Shown here one piece after another: positions 1 to 10,530 of a stretch of DNA of 64,000 bases; position 1 is the stretch's first letter, and each line of letters begins with the position of its first letter. Position numbers and translations under genes: made by a program. The notes below the pieces were generated by a model. That model saw only the letters and a list, made by a program, of their open reading frames with translations. It ran no database searches and was not told where the DNA came from. The stretch comes from Dryocosmus kuriphilus (taxonomy: Eukaryota > Arthropoda > Insecta > Hymenoptera > Cynipidae), in NCBI GenBank assembly GCA_038277395.1, contig CM076196.1, positions 83,083,786 through 83,147,785 of the forward strand, read 5' to 3'.

Positions 1-37
1 CGAACGCTTAAAGTAATATTCGCTTTGCGTTAACATA

Positions 38-1360
38 CGAGGGCCTACCCAAAAGAAACCGAACTACTTTTGTACAAAGTTATTATTTTGATTTTTCTAC
101 AAAAAACATTTAATCTCCTTCAAAGCACTCTCCATTGGAGACAATACACTTATCTAATCTTTTATTTCATTGTTCGAAACATTTTTTAAATTCCTCTTTT
201 GTGATGCTTGACAGCGCCTCCGTCGTTTTTTCCTTCACTTCAGCTACGTCCGCAGAACGCTTTCCTTTCATGTCCCTTTTCATTCGGGGGAATAAAAAAA
301 GTCACAGGGGGCTAAATCGGGTGAATAGGGTGGGTGAGGAACAGTGGCCATGCTATTTTTGGTCAAAAATCGGCGCACAGAAAGAGCTGTGTGAGCAGGG
401 GCGTTGTCGTGGTGGAAAAACCAGTCCCCCGACTGCCACAAATCAGGCCTTTTCCGTCGTAAACTGTTGCGCAATCTTTTCAAGATTTCCAGGTAAAATG
501 CCTGATTAACTGTCTGACCCGGTGGAATAAATTCTGAATGGACGACTCCTCTCACATCGAAAAAACAAATGAGCATCGTCTTAATGTTTGACCTCACCTG
601 ACGAGCTTTTTTAGGGCGAGGCGAATTTTGAGTCTTCCATTGACTTGACTGTTGCTTAGTTTCAGGATCGTATCCATAACACCACGATTCGTCACCTGTT
701 ATGACCTTGGAAAAAAAGTTTGGATCATTTTGGAATTCCTCCTTCAAAGCAGAGCATGCTTGCACGCGGCCTTGTTTTTGCTCTGCAGTCAGCAGTCGAG
801 GAACAAATTTTGCAGCCACCCTTCTCATCCCCAAATCTTCACTTAGAATTCTCTGTACTGAACTCCAACTCACGCCAGATTTCTCCACAACTTCTTCGAT
901 GGTCCTTCGTCGATATTCCAGGATGATTTCACGAATTTTTTCAACATTTTCGTCGGTTCGGGCCGTCGAAGGACGTCCAGAGCGAGGTTGGTCGTCAATT
1001 GACATTTCCCCACTTTTAAAACGAGAAAACCACTCGAACACTTAAGTTTTTCCCATAGCATCATCCTTGTAGGTCGTTTTTTAACATTTGAAGAGTTTCT
1101 GTGCCCGTTTTCTCGAGCAGGAAGCAAAACCTCACGTTGGCACGCTGATCACGAAAATCAACCATCACAAAAAACGACGAGCGCGCAAAGCAACAGTCAC
1201 AAAAAAAATTACACACACCAAATGCAACCTTACACAGTGATATCAGTTGGCATACTAACTGGTGGAAAGTGCCTCTACACGCACCTACCGGCAAAAACCC
1301 GGTACTACAACAACTCCGCTCCCCACAACATCAGTTCGGTTTCTTTTGGGTAGGCCCTCG
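38..1360 (-). mobile_element. mariner element (Tc1/mariner, D,D34D)
   Basis: It has 28-bp perfect terminal inverted repeats, left 38-65 and right 1333-1360, starting CGAGGGCCTACCC. TA duplicates lie at 36-37 and 1361-1362. The 1323-bp length is normal for a full mariner. It is inserted in the gypsy RT. The ends are intact, so it could be mobilised in trans, but its own transposase is broken. Confidence 0.95.
112..1165 (-). pseudogene. mariner transposase, frameshifted
   Basis: DDD transposase for cut-and-paste at TA sites. It starts with MVDFRDQRANVRF at about 1165. The N-terminal HTH region is split by a frameshift near 1050, between LQMLKNDLQG and VFEWFSRFKSG. The second HTH (VEKSGVSWSSVQRIL) follows. 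Catalytic motifs seen are GDESW (first Asp), HHDNAPAHT (second) and DLAPCDFF (third). There are 34 residues between the second and third, which gives D,D34D. Just after CDFF a base shift in a T run changes frame. The C-terminal part continues in another frame, with one further stop near 168, to a stop at about 111-113. It has at least two frameshifts and one stop, so this copy is dead. Confidence 0.9.
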
Positions 1361-1367
1361 TAAATCA

Positions 1368-3200
1368 ATGCCTCTTCGGCAAACCCGAGCTGGAATTTTT
1401 GGGCTATAACATCAATGGCGAAGGTTGTTCTCCAATGCTTGATAAGGTCAAAGCCATTGTCGAATATGCAAAGCCTAAAACCATCGTCGCATTACGCAGA
1501 TTCCTCGGGATAGTAAATTTTTACCACAAACACATTCCGCATGCTGCGGAAACACAAGCCCCATTGAACCAGTATCTCGGTAAGTCTCGTAGGAACGAAA
1601 AACGCGAATTTGTTTGGAATTCTGAATCTGAAGCAGCTTTCGATCGGATCAAAAACGATCTGGCGAACGCGACAATACTCACTCATCCTTCCCACAACGT
1701 GCCAACTCGCCTAGTAACCGATGCTTCCGACTTCGGCATGGGCGCATCTCTGGAACAGAAGGTCGACGTCGAATGAAACCTGTAGCATTTATCTCGAGAA
1801 AGTTCAACTCGGCACGGCGTAGTTATAGCATTTACGATCGCGAACACACAGCCATATTTCAAGCTGTTAGTTATTTTCGATACTTTCTGGAAGGACAAAC
1901 CTTCGCAATAGTTACCGATCACAAGCTTCTTATCTACGTTTTTACCCAATGCGCTGATCGGACATAATTTCGTTAACAGCGCCAGGTTTTATTTATTTCG
2001 CAATTTTCTACCAGCATCGAGTATCTCGCTGGTCCCGATAACATCGTCGCCGACACCCTATCGAGAGTCGAAACAATTCGCACTCCGGAAGTTCACGCCA
2101 TGCACCTTCCTATGGAATTTAGCCTTCTCGAGTTGGCCCAGGCCCAATCAGCCGACGAAGAACTTAAAAAGATCAACGATCCCCAATGTTCCCTGAATTT
2201 TCGTAAACTTCAATGGGGACCTGATCACACCTCACTATATTGTGATCTCACCGACGAAACTCTCCGCCCTTACATTCCATCTGTTCTAAGGAAACGAATT
2301 TTTAATCTGTTTCATGATCCAGCTCACCCTAGCGCGAGAGTAACGGATCGCCTTATTAGAAAAGGGTATGTCTAGTCATCAATGCGTCATGATCTTTCTC
2401 TTTGGTGTAAGGCATGCGTGCCTTGTCAAATTTCAAAGGTCTCTCGACATAACCATACGCTTCCAGCGCACTTTAGTAGCCTCGATTGCCGCTTTCAACA
2501 CATCCATATGGACATAGTCGGTCCGCTCCCGGAGAGCAATGGTTTTAAGTACTGTCTCACCATGATTGACCGTTTTCCTCGATGGCCCGAGGCCGTTCCA
2601 CTTATCAATACTAAAGCCAGAACCGTCTGCAAAGCCTTTGTAGATCAATGGATCTCCCAATATGGCACGCCCGAGACTCTGACAACCGATCAGGGTAGTC
2701 AATTCGAATCGCAACTCTTCTCTGCCTTACTGCAGTTGACCAGCTGCAACCGAATCCGCACCACCGCTTATCACCCCGCCTCTAACGGCATGATTGAGCT
2801 TTGGCATCGTACCTTCAAGGCAGCCATTTATGTGTCATGCCGACCAAAATTGGTCTCGCTCTTTATCGACCGTATTGTTAAGTCTTAGAGCAAACGTCCT
2901 GGACGTGGGAGCCTCTCCCGCCGAATTCATTTTTGGCACCACACTTCGCATTTCGAGAAAATTCATCCTGCCGTATACAGGGCCTCATAAAGTAATAAAC
3001 AGAATTTACGACAAAGTCTATGAAATGGACGTCAATGGCGCATCTGGCCAGGTCTCTATCGAGAACATCAAACCAGCCTTCTTTGTACGCCACAACGTTG
3101 AGCGTTTTTCACAAATCAATAAAGATTCATGTAACCCAAGCATCGCAACACCAGTTATTAAAACTTACGGTCGTGCAAAAAAGGTTACGTACAACCTATA
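1368..3200 (+). pseudogene. gypsy pol remnant: RT thumb, RNase H, integrase
   Basis: Cytoplasmic replication and integration polyprotein of the retrotransposon. RT connection motifs (LRRFLGIVNFYHKHIP) are at about 1480-1540. RNase H motifs (LVTDASDFGMGA, then FISRKFNSARRSYSIYDREH) are at 1710-1850, and TDHKLL is at 1916. The integrase HHCC finger is at about 2310-2450. The integrase catalytic core has the first Asp in HMDIVGPL (2508) and the second in LTTDQGSQFE (about 2680). Breaks: a frameshift at about 1773 between the RNase H halves, another at about 1965, a stop at 2373-2375, and a deletion near 2880 that removes the end of the core and joins a tail segment (GASPAEFIFGT). The last part stays open to 3200. 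Confidence 0.85.
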
Positions 3201-3597
3201 AACTAGACAAACTTTTATGTATGGAATTTAGCTCATTGTCACCGAAGACTGATGACTCAGCAATACTGCGACTGATTAGCCTTAGAAAATTCTGCACCAA
3301 TTCTTATTTATAACGATATGTTAATTTTTAAACAAACATTTTATGGTACCATCTTAATAGTTCATGAAATTCTATTTAGTTAAACAAATATATTCGTAGT
3401 ATTAAACGCGCGCGTAATTTTAAGTTTACTCAACAAACATTGTTTGATACTGTATATAACGGATAAACTTTTTATGTAACATTAGCCTATGTATGAATGG
3501 AATTAAATGATCGTGTCTTAAGTTACATTGTAAATTTTAATAATATTCGAATTTGCTTTTTTCTCTTTTATATCGTTTTCACTCAGGGGGGAGTACT

Positions 3598-3842
3598 ATA
3601 GGGAATTACTATGGTAATATCATTTATTTATTTCTAGATACTTTTAGTAACATGCGTTAGTAACCTTTATAGTGACACTTCCGACCATCGAGTTTCCACT
3701 CTATTGTACATGCATAAACCTGAGGGTCAGGCATCGCGTAAGTAAGGGGGGCAAACACCACGCATGCTCTCTCTACTTCTTCGGAGGGCTCTCAGTGATT
3801 GGTCTGTTGGTTTGAGATGGTTGAAAGTGTAGTGTCCCTTAA
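3598..3842 (+). repeat. candidate 3' LTR of the gypsy remnant
   Basis: A purine tract (CAGGGGGGAG) ends just before this block. The block begins TATAGGGA and ends TCCCTTA, a weak inverted end pair. The partner LTR is outside the window, so the limits are guesses. The P-like pseudogene starts only about 35 bases further on. Confidence 0.4.
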
Positions 3843-5200
3843 AAATTGTAAACGTATTAGTATTATGCTGTGAAAATGAGGATAAAAAGGCGTATAACAG
3901 GAAAATGTGTGGTGAAAAATTGTAAAAACGCTTTAGAAAAGTACGACGAACAAGAAAAGTGGGATAAAAATGGTAGAAAAGTGACTTACCATCGGTAAGA
4001 TATTTGAGCTTGAGGTTATGTTTGATTCTGAAACGTTTGGTAATATTATAATTAAATCATGACTCTTTTAACAGTTTTCCAATTAATAAACAAAGAAGGC
4101 AAAAATGGGCTAACGCGTTGCAAGTAAATGAAGAAAAAGTGACAGGTGAATATCGAGTTTGTTCCGATCATTTTTTTGAAAAAGATTTCGACAGAAGTTT
4201 GCCGATAGTCAAAACTGCGAGAAAATGCTACTCCATTTGTGAGTAACTTTTTAAAAAAAATATAAGTAAAATATAAATATGTGATAAACGTAAGGTATTT
4301 TTCCCCCTGATAAATATATGAAGTAATAGAAAAAAGTTACATAGAAGGATATGTATCTTAAATTATACAACTGAATGATTTTTTAGTACTTTTGCGAAAT
4401 ATCCTGTAAAGATGACGATCACGATTATGACTGTAAATTAGAGGCAAAACACTTCTCGTACGAAATGTTAAAGGAATGTTTAGAAAAAAAGATGATTCCT
4501 GTGATGAAGGAAAGCATGCCAAAAAGATCTCCGTCACCCACTTTCCATGAATGCAAAGAGAAACATTTAAAAACCTCCGAAAGAGAGGATTTTGTAGAAA
4601 AATGGGAAAATTTGAAAATCCCAGAAAAAAAGACGATTTTATTATGGAAGGTGAAGTAGGAAAAGAATGTGATAAGTTTGTATTTAAAATTTGGTAAGAT
4701 AACAATATAATTTACATAAATAAAGACTAAAATCAACGAAAATTTCGAAACTAGTGTATCATTTTATTACTGCGTTAAGAAAAAAATTCGCTTTTTAAAA
4801 TATATTTTGTACCTAATTGTGTGAGTGCTCGTATAAAATCAGAATACGTTATTGAAAATTCTATATTTGATCAATCTGTTCTATATTTGATAAATCTGAG
4901 ACTAATATGGATTAAAAGTGAAAAGATCAGAATATATATGGATAGAGTTATAAGAAGTTTAGTAGATGAATAATGTCAAACTAAAATTTTACGCTTTTTT
5001 CGAGATACAATAAATTTAAAGAAAAAATTGTCCTGTTAAAAATGTGAAAGGTCAAATAATTGATAACAAAACAACTTTTAATTTTTATATTTGAAAATAA
5101 AATAATTCATATTGAGATGAGCATACATAGTTTATCAAGTTGAAATTTCAATGTGAAAATTTACAAATTTAAGATATTAATAATAAAATATATTTCACAG

Positions 5201-5254
5201 ATTCAAAAGCAAGTAAGGTTGTCGATCGAGCAACTTCCGCTTCTCTAGTTAGAG
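5201..5254 (+). other. 54-nt cassette micro-exon, copy 1
   Basis: Flanked by TTTCACAG and AGAG/GTAAGC. It encodes 18 codons (SKASKVVDRATSASLVR). Paralogous to the exon at 5367 and to the start of the exon at 5508, so it arose by tandem exon duplication. Its length is a multiple of three, so inclusion or skipping keeps the frame. Confidence 0.65.
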
Positions 5255-5366
5255 GTAAGCTGTTATTTAATTTTTTTTATAATTTATATAATGTCAATTT
5301 TATATAATTTATATAATTTGAATGCGTAAAGAATGTGGTAAGAAGTATATGAAATCTATTTCGCAG

Positions 5367-5420
5367 ATTTAAAAGTGAAAGAGTTTGTGGATCGAGCAAC
5401 TTCTGTACCACCGGAGAGAA
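5367..5420 (+). other. 54-nt cassette micro-exon, copy 2
   Basis: Flanked by TTTCGCAG and GAGAA/GTAAGC. It encodes LKVKEFVDRATSVPPER. It has the same length and splice phase as copy 1 and begins 166 bases after it. The third homologous start (LKRKVCEDRGTSVSPER) is at 5508 and reads on into a long exon. Confidence 0.65.
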
Positions 5421-5911
5421 GTAAGCTCATATGTATGTTCATAACCATATAATACTTACAAAATATTTTGAGAAGTGCAAGTAATTATATGAAATTTTTT
5501 TTTGTAGATTTAAAACGGAAGGTATGTGAGGATAGAGGAACTTCTGTTTCTCCTGAACGAGTGTTCAATTCTCCTACGAAAAAGCGCATTCGAAAAAGCT
5601 TGCAAAAGCAATTGAAAAAAGAGAAACGCGACAAAAAGCAAGTATTTCGCAGGTGGCAGCCAGTCGAATTGAAAATTGCATCTATGGAGAAAGTAATGGC
5701 CAAATTAAATGAAAAAAATTTCTTTCGGAAAATCAGCTGCAAGAACTGGAAGAAATGGGAAAATTCAACAAAGAACTATTGAAGCGGCAAGTGAATAAAA
5801 CTACCCTGCTTAAAATGACGGATACAACCCGGATAAGAACCGGGTAGAAGTTGGTTCTTATCCGGCGCTACTGGGATTATACCCTGTTTTTGTCCCCGGT
5901 TTTGATCCGGG

Positions 5912-6345
5912 TTATACTCGGGTCCTATCCGGCATGATATAATATTTATATCCGGTTACTATATGCATTTTATCTGGGACCTTTAAGGTTTTTATCGGGG
6001 TTATACCCGGTTTCTATCCGGCATGATATAGTATTTATTTCCGGTTTCTATATGGATCTTATCCAGCACCTTTAAGGTTTTTATCGGGGTTATACCCGGG
6101 TTCTATCCGGCATGGTATAATATTTATATCCGGTTTCTATAGGGGTCTTATCCGGGACCTTCAGGATTTTTATCCGGTTTATAACCGGGTCCTATCCGGC
6201 ATAAGATAATATTTTTTTCCCGGTTTCTATAGGGGTCTTATCCGGGACCTTTAGGATTTTTATCCGGTTCATAACCGGGTTCTATCCGAGATGAGATAAT
6301 ATTTATTTCCGATTTCTATAGGGGTCTTATCCGGTTCTTCAAAAG
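5912..6345. repeat. minisatellite, about 89-bp unit, about 4-5 copies
   Basis: The word CTTTAAGG / CTTTAGG recurs at 5981, 6070, 6159 and 6249, giving steps of 89, 89 and 90. Each unit holds TATCCGGCATGATATAATATTT-like and CCGGTTTCTATAGGGG-like words, with gradual divergence along the array. Confidence 0.9.
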
Positions 6346-6542
6346 TTCAAAACGCTTGTATCCGGTACCGGTACATATATGTGCTGTGAAGCACCAAAAA
6401 AAGGATCGATGACGATCAAACAGATGTAATATCTTTTCAATATAACAATGGTGAAAAATTGTGGCTAACTTATAACTCCGACAATCGATTCCTATTGTGA
6501 GACAATAATCCCTGCGATCCTAGCGGAAGTGACCTGAACCAC

Positions 6543-6975
6543 CCATTTGCCAGATAGGAACCGGGTAGGACCGGGTAGCCGGTGCATTTTCACTTAATGA
6601 TTCACAAGTCGCTAGGTGCCCTTATAGAGAACGGATAGGATCCGGGTAGACACCTATTTTTGTATTTAATTTCTGGTCCCATTTGCCAGATAGGAACCGG
6701 GTCGGACCAGGTAGCAGATGCAATTTCACTTAATGATTCACAAGTCGCCAGGTGCCTTATAGAGACCGGATAGGATCCGGGTAGAAACCTATTTTCGTGT
6801 TTTAATTTCTGGTCCCATTTGCCAGATAGGAAACCGGGTAGGATCGGGTAGCCGGTGCATTTTCACTTAATTATTCACAAGTCGCTAGGTGCCCTTATAG
6901 AGAACGGATAGGATCTGGGTAGACACCTATTTTTGTATTTAATTTCTGGTTCCATTTGCCAGATAGGAACCGGGG
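6543..6975. repeat. minisatellite, about 136-bp unit, about 3 copies
   Basis: The word CCATTTGCCAGATAGG recurs at 6543, 6679, 6815 and 6952, giving steps of 136, 136 and 137. The unit includes TTCACTTAATGATTCACAAG and ends with a TTAATTTCTGGT run. It lies in the right half of the TA-flanked element. Confidence 0.9.
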
Positions 6976-9328
6976 TAGAATATTTTTACAACTTATTTTT
7001 TGTTACCATTTCCCGGGTAAGAACCCGATAGGCCCAGATAGATCCCGCAAATTTAAATTAGTGGCCAGATAAAATCCGGATAGAAGCGGGTAAAAACCGA
7101 ATGGTCATGTATCCGGTTTCTTCTCGGTTTCTACCTGACATTTTAAGCAGGGTAGGCATGGTAATGTTCCAAAAACTTACAGTCCGGAATTGCGCTCGTT
7201 TGCCTTAACCTTACACTATTATTCACCTGCAGCTTATGCATACGTACGACGCAAATTTAATTCTTCTCTTCCTCATCATAAAACTATTTCTAAGTGGTAT
7301 CGGGTTATGCATGGGGAACCTGGCGTTTGTTCAGAAGCTTTAGATACTATTTAAAAAATGAGCTGATGAATCCAATTATCCTTTACTTGTTTCTTTGATG
7401 TTTGATGGCATGGCATGAACATTATGAAACACTCAGACAAAGATGGAAATGATCTCGTAAATTTAGGAAAGTCAGTTCCGTTTGATAGTGATAAAACTCC
7501 TACTCTAGCAATACAAGCACTTGTTTTCTTTGGTAAATTGCATTAACCAATCTTGAAAAATTCCCGTAGCCTATTTTTTGATAAATGATTTATCAGCTAC
7601 AGATATTGCAGGCTTAATTAATCAATGCTTAGTAGCTCTGCATGATTCAAACGTAAAAGCAGTTTCTCTTACTTTTGACGGTACAGCTGCAAATATAACC
7701 GCGATTAAGTCATTGAAAGACATTAATGTAATTGATGTTCCAAACACTAATAAGGAAAATGAAACAGATAATATTTGCGATGCGAAAGATAAATCCACAA
7801 AAAAGAAAACTGGTCAGGATGAAATAGAAAAACTATAAGTGGTGGTTCAATTATCCTATCACAGAGGAAGAATTTTATGTTTTTCTAGATGCTTGCCATA
7901 TGCTTAAATTAATTCGGAATACTCTTGGCAGCATCGGAAGATTCAGAGATGCGAACGGTGGATAGGTAGCGTGGTCATATTTTAATCTGCTTCACGAACT
8001 TCAAGTGTACGAAGGTATGCACATGGGGAACAAATTGCGTTCTGCACACATTAATTACCTGAAACAAAAAATGAAAGTTAAACTGGCTGCTCAATTGTTT
8101 AGTCGATCTGTTGCAGAAGCTTTGAAGGTTTGTAAAGATGACCTCAAAATCCCTGATTTTTTTGATTGCGGGTCGACAATTGAATTTATAGAGAAAGTAA
8201 ACGACCTTTTCGATATTTTTAATTCCAGAAACATGAAAGGATCGACTTCAGTAAACATTCAAACACTGTAAATTTCAAGAAGGCTTTAAACGGTGCTAAT
8301 AAAAGTCACATTTTTAGCAGATTAGATGCAATGACAGTATACCTTAAAAATTTTTAATTACCGAACGGTCAGTTTCTGATCCATTCGAGGAAGAAAACAG
8401 GATTTATAGGATTTTCAAGCTTGTATACAAAGTTTAAAGAGAATGCATGAAAAACTTTGTGACGACAGCAACCCCCTACTGAAGTTCGTACCTACTTACA
8501 AATTTAGCCAGGACCATCTTGAAACGTTTTTCAGTTGCATTCGTTCACGCGGAGGATATAATAACAACCCAACAGGACGACAATTTTCAACTGCCTTTAA
8601 GAAACTCCTGTTGCATACTGAATTAAGACCTCATGAGAATGGCAATTGTATTCCCATTGAGCATATTTCAATTCTTCACGTATCATCTAGAAATGTTCCT
8701 TCACTGAACGTGATCAATTCTTCTTCGGAAATTTATCGTCTCTGCGAAACAGTGGATCGTACTTGGGTTGCAACTTGCGCTGCTGTATAAATTCAAAGTT
8801 ACGTTCCAGATATTCTGAGCATAAGTGAGTTTTCGAAGCGCGTTATAGCATACATATATAGCAGGATTCGTTGTAAGGCACTTGCGTTCGAAGCTTCTTT
8901 GTGAAGCATGTCTTGATGCATTGATAGGCTCGAACTCTTGCGAAAAGTACTGCTTAATTTCATTCAAGAATAAGGGTGGATTGAGCTATCCTTCAAACGA
9001 CGTTTTTGTGATTTGGCAAAAGGCTGAGAAAGCCATTCGATTTGCTTTACAAGAAAGTAATAACTTAAACATGAAACTAAAGTACTCAGAAATATATCTC
9101 ACTGCTATGGTTCTGAAGGAGTTTCTTGGCTCAGAAGTCATCTTCCAAACTCTGGTTGAGCATAGTCATGATCAGGATGCACTTGAGAACCATCGCGTTC
9201 ATTTAATAAGATGTATTATTCAAAAATACGTAAAAACAAGACTTTTTTACGTAGCAAAATCAGCAACTAGCAACGATATCTCTACTAGACAGTATCTGAC
9301 GAATTTAATCCAGTTTAGGGGGCATTAG

Positions 9329-9464
9329 ATGTTAGGCCAATGAACAGACTGAGGTTTAAAGGAAAACCAGTATTATATTTGTGATTTACGTTTACTTGTG
9401 ATTCTAGTACTGATAAGTATATTTAAATACTTGGGAAGCAAGGTATGCTCGATATACGAGAGTA
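9329..9464. other. 3' flank of the P-like pseudogene, nothing recognised
   Basis: AT-rich, without coding features. The segment 9371-9420 (TTTGTGATTTACGTTTA) recurs in diverged form at 10687-10735, so the Penelope-like insertion is bracketed by related sequence. Confidence 0.4.
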
Positions 9465-9490
9465 AAATAAGACAAAAGGTTTTTTATCTT

Positions 9491-9535
9491 TGAAACGACG
9501 TTTCTTCGGCTTGGTTTGCCGACCTCATCAGGCTG
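9491..9535 (-). ncRNA. hammerhead-ribozyme-like motif in the Penelope 3' UTR
   Basis: On the minus strand the order is CTGATGAG, then a UCGGC/GCCGA stem with loop AAACCAA, then GAAAC-GTC. These are the conserved hammerhead core blocks. Hammerheads are known in the terminal regions of Penelope-like elements. Two extra bases sit between the stem and GAAAC, so activity is uncertain. Confidence 0.55.
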
Positions 9536-9844
9536 TATTTAAAGAAAATGAAAAAATTACACCAAAAAACATACACACATTATAGATTTAAAAAATTTTT
9601 TAAATTAAAATAAGAAAACACTTTTTTCTTTTTTTGTTTTTACCTTGAAATGTTGAAAATCACTTAAAGACTAGTTAACATTATATAGTAAACGCGTTGA
9701 AAATATTTTAAAATTCGCATAATGATCCGTATAGACAGACAATATTCGGTCAACTGAGAAAGGTAAACATGAAAATGCGCTTAGACTGAACTCGTATCCA
9801 GACTGTACATATATATGAAGCGAAGTTTGTTTTGAATGAACGAA

Positions 9845-10507
9845 TTACAATTTTAAATTTCTGATCAATGGAAAATAAGAATGATTAAAGGAATAAATAT
9901 CCTCATTCTTATTGATACTGTTATTATTACACTTAATGTGAATCATTTCTGAGATCAATCTTTTGTTATAATGGGACACTTGATCAACGATAGTTGTATC
10001 ATCCCAATTGAATGTATGATTGTAATTATCTTGATGTTTAACAATTACATTTTCCCTATTTTTATTATTTTTATGTTCCGAGATTCGTTTTTTCAGTGAC
10101 CTTTTTGTTTCACCTACATATGATGCTGGACAATCGTTACAGGAAAATTTATATACAACATTGGTTTTGTCCCACTTGTTAGTATTATCTTTTCCCAATC
10201 TTATAATGGAACTTAAACTTTTTTTAACAGAAGGGATCGTACTGATATTATATTGTTTTAAAATAGTAGACAAATGATAAAATTTTTCGTTAAAAGGTAA
10301 ACAAACTTTGGGACGGTGATTATATAGAGAATTTCGTGAATCCTTATCGTTATTATTAGATCGATATCTAAGTTTATTCAATCTAATCTTAATATGGTTT
10401 TTAACAAAAATAGATGGATAGTCGTTGTTAAATAAAAATTGTTCAATTTTTTTCAAATTGTTACTATGAAATTTACTATGGGATAATAATATTGCTCGAT
10501 CAACCAA
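9845..10507 (-). pseudogene. Penelope-like ORF fragment, linker plus GIY-YIG endonuclease
   Basis: Open for 220 codons without a stop. Residues 1-120 are the RT-to-endonuclease linker (RLNKLRYRSNN; RPKVCLPFNEKFYHLS). Residues 120-215 match the GIY-YIG fold of Penelope-like elements: VVYKFSCNDCPASYVGETKRS is the GIY-YIG strand pair with its Cys-containing insert, followed by LKKRISEHKNN (catalytic Arg region) and later IVKHQDNYNHTFNW. In the family this domain nicks the target DNA for primed reverse transcription. It has no RT and is therefore not autonomous. The reading frame is intact, so this may be a fairly recent insertion. Confidence 0.88.
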
Positions 10508-10530
10508 ATTGTAAACAAACTATAGTAATA

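Larger units (their letters stand above)
1..3842 (+). mobile_element. Ty3/gypsy retrotransposon remnant, CsRn1/Kabuki-like
   Basis: The window opens inside the reverse transcriptase of a plus-strand LTR retrotransposon. The coding order is RT end, RNase H, integrase zinc finger, integrase core and C-terminal tail, which is the Ty3/gypsy order. A mariner at 38-1360 separates the first 37 bases from the rest. With one TA copy the codons across the junction read as RT (NQCLFGKPE just after it). A purine run (3585-3593) and a candidate 3' LTR follow the coding part. The 5' half lies outside the window. Frameshifts and an integrase deletion make it inactive. CsRn1/Kabuki placement is inferred from the integrase core style. 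Confidence 0.85.
5804..7152. mobile_element. 1.35-kb TA-flanked non-autonomous element made of minisatellites
   Basis: Terminal inverted repeats CCCTGCTTAAAATG at both ends (14 bp, perfect). TA duplicates lie at 5802-5803 and 7153-7154. It sits in the coding exon of the P-like pseudogene. Removing it with one TA gives an unbroken reading frame (NKT then RHGNVPKTYSPEL). It has no ORF. The two halves carry different tandem arrays whose core words (CCGGGTTCTATCCGG left, CCGGATAGGAACCGGG-type right) are complementary, so the element can fold on itself. The Tc1/mariner-like type is inferred from the TA duplicate only. Confidence 0.85.
3876..9328 (+). pseudogene. THAP9 / P-element-like transposase pseudogene
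   Basis: DNA transposase of the P superfamily, or a decayed THAP9 relative. Exon 1 (3876-3994) and exon 2 (4075-4238) form a THAP C2CH zinc finger: CVVKNC, RFPINK across the intron, KWANAL, and CSDHFFEKDF. Micro-exons follow at 5201 and 5367. The exon from 5508 is a basic, coiled-coil-like stretch. After a 1.35-kb insertion the RNase H-like core resumes at 7155 with TYSPELRSFALTLHYYSP, then FLINDLSATDIAGLINQ and SLTFDGTAAN (about 7590-7690). The insertion-like domain spans 7840-8270. DHLETFFSCIRSRGGYNNNP is at about 8510, and the C-terminus ends QYLTNLIQFRGH at 9328. Breaks: a frameshift near 5710, stops near 7351, 7535, 7838, 7963 and 8268, and further shifts near 8350-8450 and 8880. No P-type terminal repeats were found. 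Confidence 0.88.
9465..10530 (-). mobile_element. Penelope-like element, 5'-truncated
   Basis: Minus-strand retroelement. Its 3' UTR (9465-9844) carries the conserved CCTGATGAGGTCGGCAAACC word seen in arthropod Penelope-like elements. The coding part upstream ends in a GIY-YIG endonuclease. The RT is missing, so the copy is truncated at about 10.53 kb, as is usual for these elements. Confidence 0.85.

Noticed and set aside
701..1045. Plus-strand open frame of 114 codons
   Set aside because: Antisense of the mariner transposase.
4465..4659. 64-codon open frame in the P-like gene
   Set aside because: Could be an exon, but no splice sites or domain support it; left inside the pseudogene.
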